Source of the DNA: Cellvibrionales bacterium UBA1969 | Lineage (GTDB): Bacteria; Pseudomonadota; Gammaproteobacteria; Pseudomonadales; UBA7434 | Assembly (NCBI GenBank): GCA_002339085.1 | Contig: DDDX01000077.1 | Coordinates: 9,746 to 15,400 of the forward strand | Direction of reading: 5' to 3' | DNA: 5,655 nucleotides | In this document: in pieces, positions 5,112 to 5,655 of the stretch | How the letters are laid out: each line of letters begins with the position of its first letter | How positions within the stretch are numbered: position 1 is the stretch's first letter | Program-made: the position numbers and the translations under genes | The notes under the pieces: model-generated | The model's database searches: none | What the model saw: the letters and a program-made list of their open reading frames with translations, nothing else | What the model was told of the DNA's origin: nothing

Positions 5112-5655
5112 ATGATAAAAAAAATTTTACTCGCCTCAGTGTTATTAGTGACTAGTCTATCCCTGCTTTTTTTCAGTGTTGTTATGCCTGAAATTAGCAA
5201 ATATACCGGTAATAATCCCACGCTATGGGAGCCTGATATCAGTCAGCTGGAGGCCAATACAGCCCTGTTGGATAAGCATCATGAGCGAGTTTTATTTGTC
5301 GGCAGTTCTAGCATTCGTCTTTGGCGCACATTGGCAGATGATATGAGCCCCTTAACGATCATTCAACACGGCTTTGGCGGTGCGACGATCAATGATGTTG
5401 TGTATTTTTCTGATCGTTTAATCAATGCCTTTAATCCGCGTGCCGTAGTGATTTTTGCGGGTACGAATGATATTACGCCGCGAAAAGTTAGACCAGCAAC
5501 AGAAATGCTCGCAGCTTATCAGGGATTAGTTAAGAATATCCGTCAAGGTTTACCATCTGCGCCAATTATTTTTATCGCAATCACCCCGTCACCGCATCGC
5601 TGGTCAGTCTGGCCTCAGGCCAGCAAAACGAATCGCTTACTCAGTGATTTTATCA
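5112..5655 (+). CDS. SGNH/GDSL-family hydrolase, N-terminal part (cut by window end)
   Basis: The frame from ATG 5112 stays open to the window end, giving 181 residues with the C-terminus missing. An in-frame TAA at 5094-5096 and no start codon between make this ATG the first possible start; GGA at 5104-5106 is a weak Shine-Dalgarno sequence. Residues 1-25 have Lys at 3-4 and then a hydrophobic stretch to about 24, fitting a signal peptide or membrane anchor without a lipobox Cys. The SGNH blocks follow: VLFVGSSSIRLW (60-71), in which the usual GDS reads GSS with S66 as likely nucleophile; IIQHGFGGATINDV (83-96) with the oxyanion Gly; and VIFAGTNDI (113-121) with N119. The catalytic Asp-x-x-His block would lie beyond the window. 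It resembles periplasmic or secreted esterase-like proteins carrying the GSSSIR variant. The substrate is unknown. Confidence 0.88.
   Translation, partial: MIKKILLASVLLVTSLSLLFFSVVMPEISKYTGNNPTLWEPDISQLEANTALLDKHHERVLFVGSSSIRLWRTLADDMSPLTIIQHGFGGATINDVVYFSDRLINAFNPRAVVIFAGTNDITPRKVRPATEMLAAYQGLVKNIRQGLPSAPIIFIAITPSPHRWSVWPQASKTNRLLSDFI

Noticed and set aside
1..5655. CRISPR array, tRNA or rRNA gene, insertion sequence, phage or defence genes
   Set aside because: No regularly spaced repeats, terminal inverted repeats, transposase or defence-type motifs were seen; nearly all sequence is covered by housekeeping-type genes.

Overview
This window looks like ordinary chromosome of a gammaproteobacterium with a lowish G+C content (low to mid 40s percent by eye, not computed). 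The basis is protein resemblance recalled from memory: the AhcY tail, MetF, RsmE and GshB all read like the Pseudomonas-type gammaproteobacterial proteins, and rsmE-gshB is a familiar gammaproteobacterial gene pair. I see no insertion sequences, phage genes, tRNA or rRNA genes, or CRISPR repeats. Genes are densely packed.

Positions 1-3089 (plus strand) hold the end of ahcY (S-adenosylhomocysteine hydrolase), then metF (methylenetetrahydrofolate reductase), rsmE (16S rRNA m3U1498 methyltransferase) and gshB (glutathione synthetase). AhcY removes the S-adenosylhomocysteine left by methyltransferases such as RsmE and yields homocysteine. MetF makes the methyl donor that turns homocysteine back into methionine. 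GshB completes glutathione, whose cysteine can come from homocysteine where transsulfuration is present. A perfect 9-bp GC-rich hairpin separates ahcY from metF. metF and rsmE are 13 nt apart and look co-transcribed. gshB follows after 57 nt.

Positions 3092-5009 (minus strand) hold, in transcription order, a YheT-like alpha/beta hydrolase, a Prx6-type 1-Cys peroxiredoxin with a strong Shine-Dalgarno sequence, and a small CPXCG-type zinc-ribbon protein. Spacings of 42 and 10 nt suggest one transcript, possibly with an extra promoter for the peroxiredoxin. The small gene converges on gshB with only 2 bp between the stop codons.

Positions 5010-5111 are a 102-bp AT-rich divergent intergenic region with two pairs of short direct repeats. 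From 5112 a secreted or membrane-anchored SGNH/GDSL-family hydrolase reads rightward and is cut off by the window end.

I found no convincing previously undescribed system. The points most worth a second look are the enlarged loop in the CPXCG protein and its linkage to a 1-Cys peroxiredoxin, the 2-bp convergent junction without a terminator, the ahcY-metF hairpin, and the repeat-bearing divergent promoter region.
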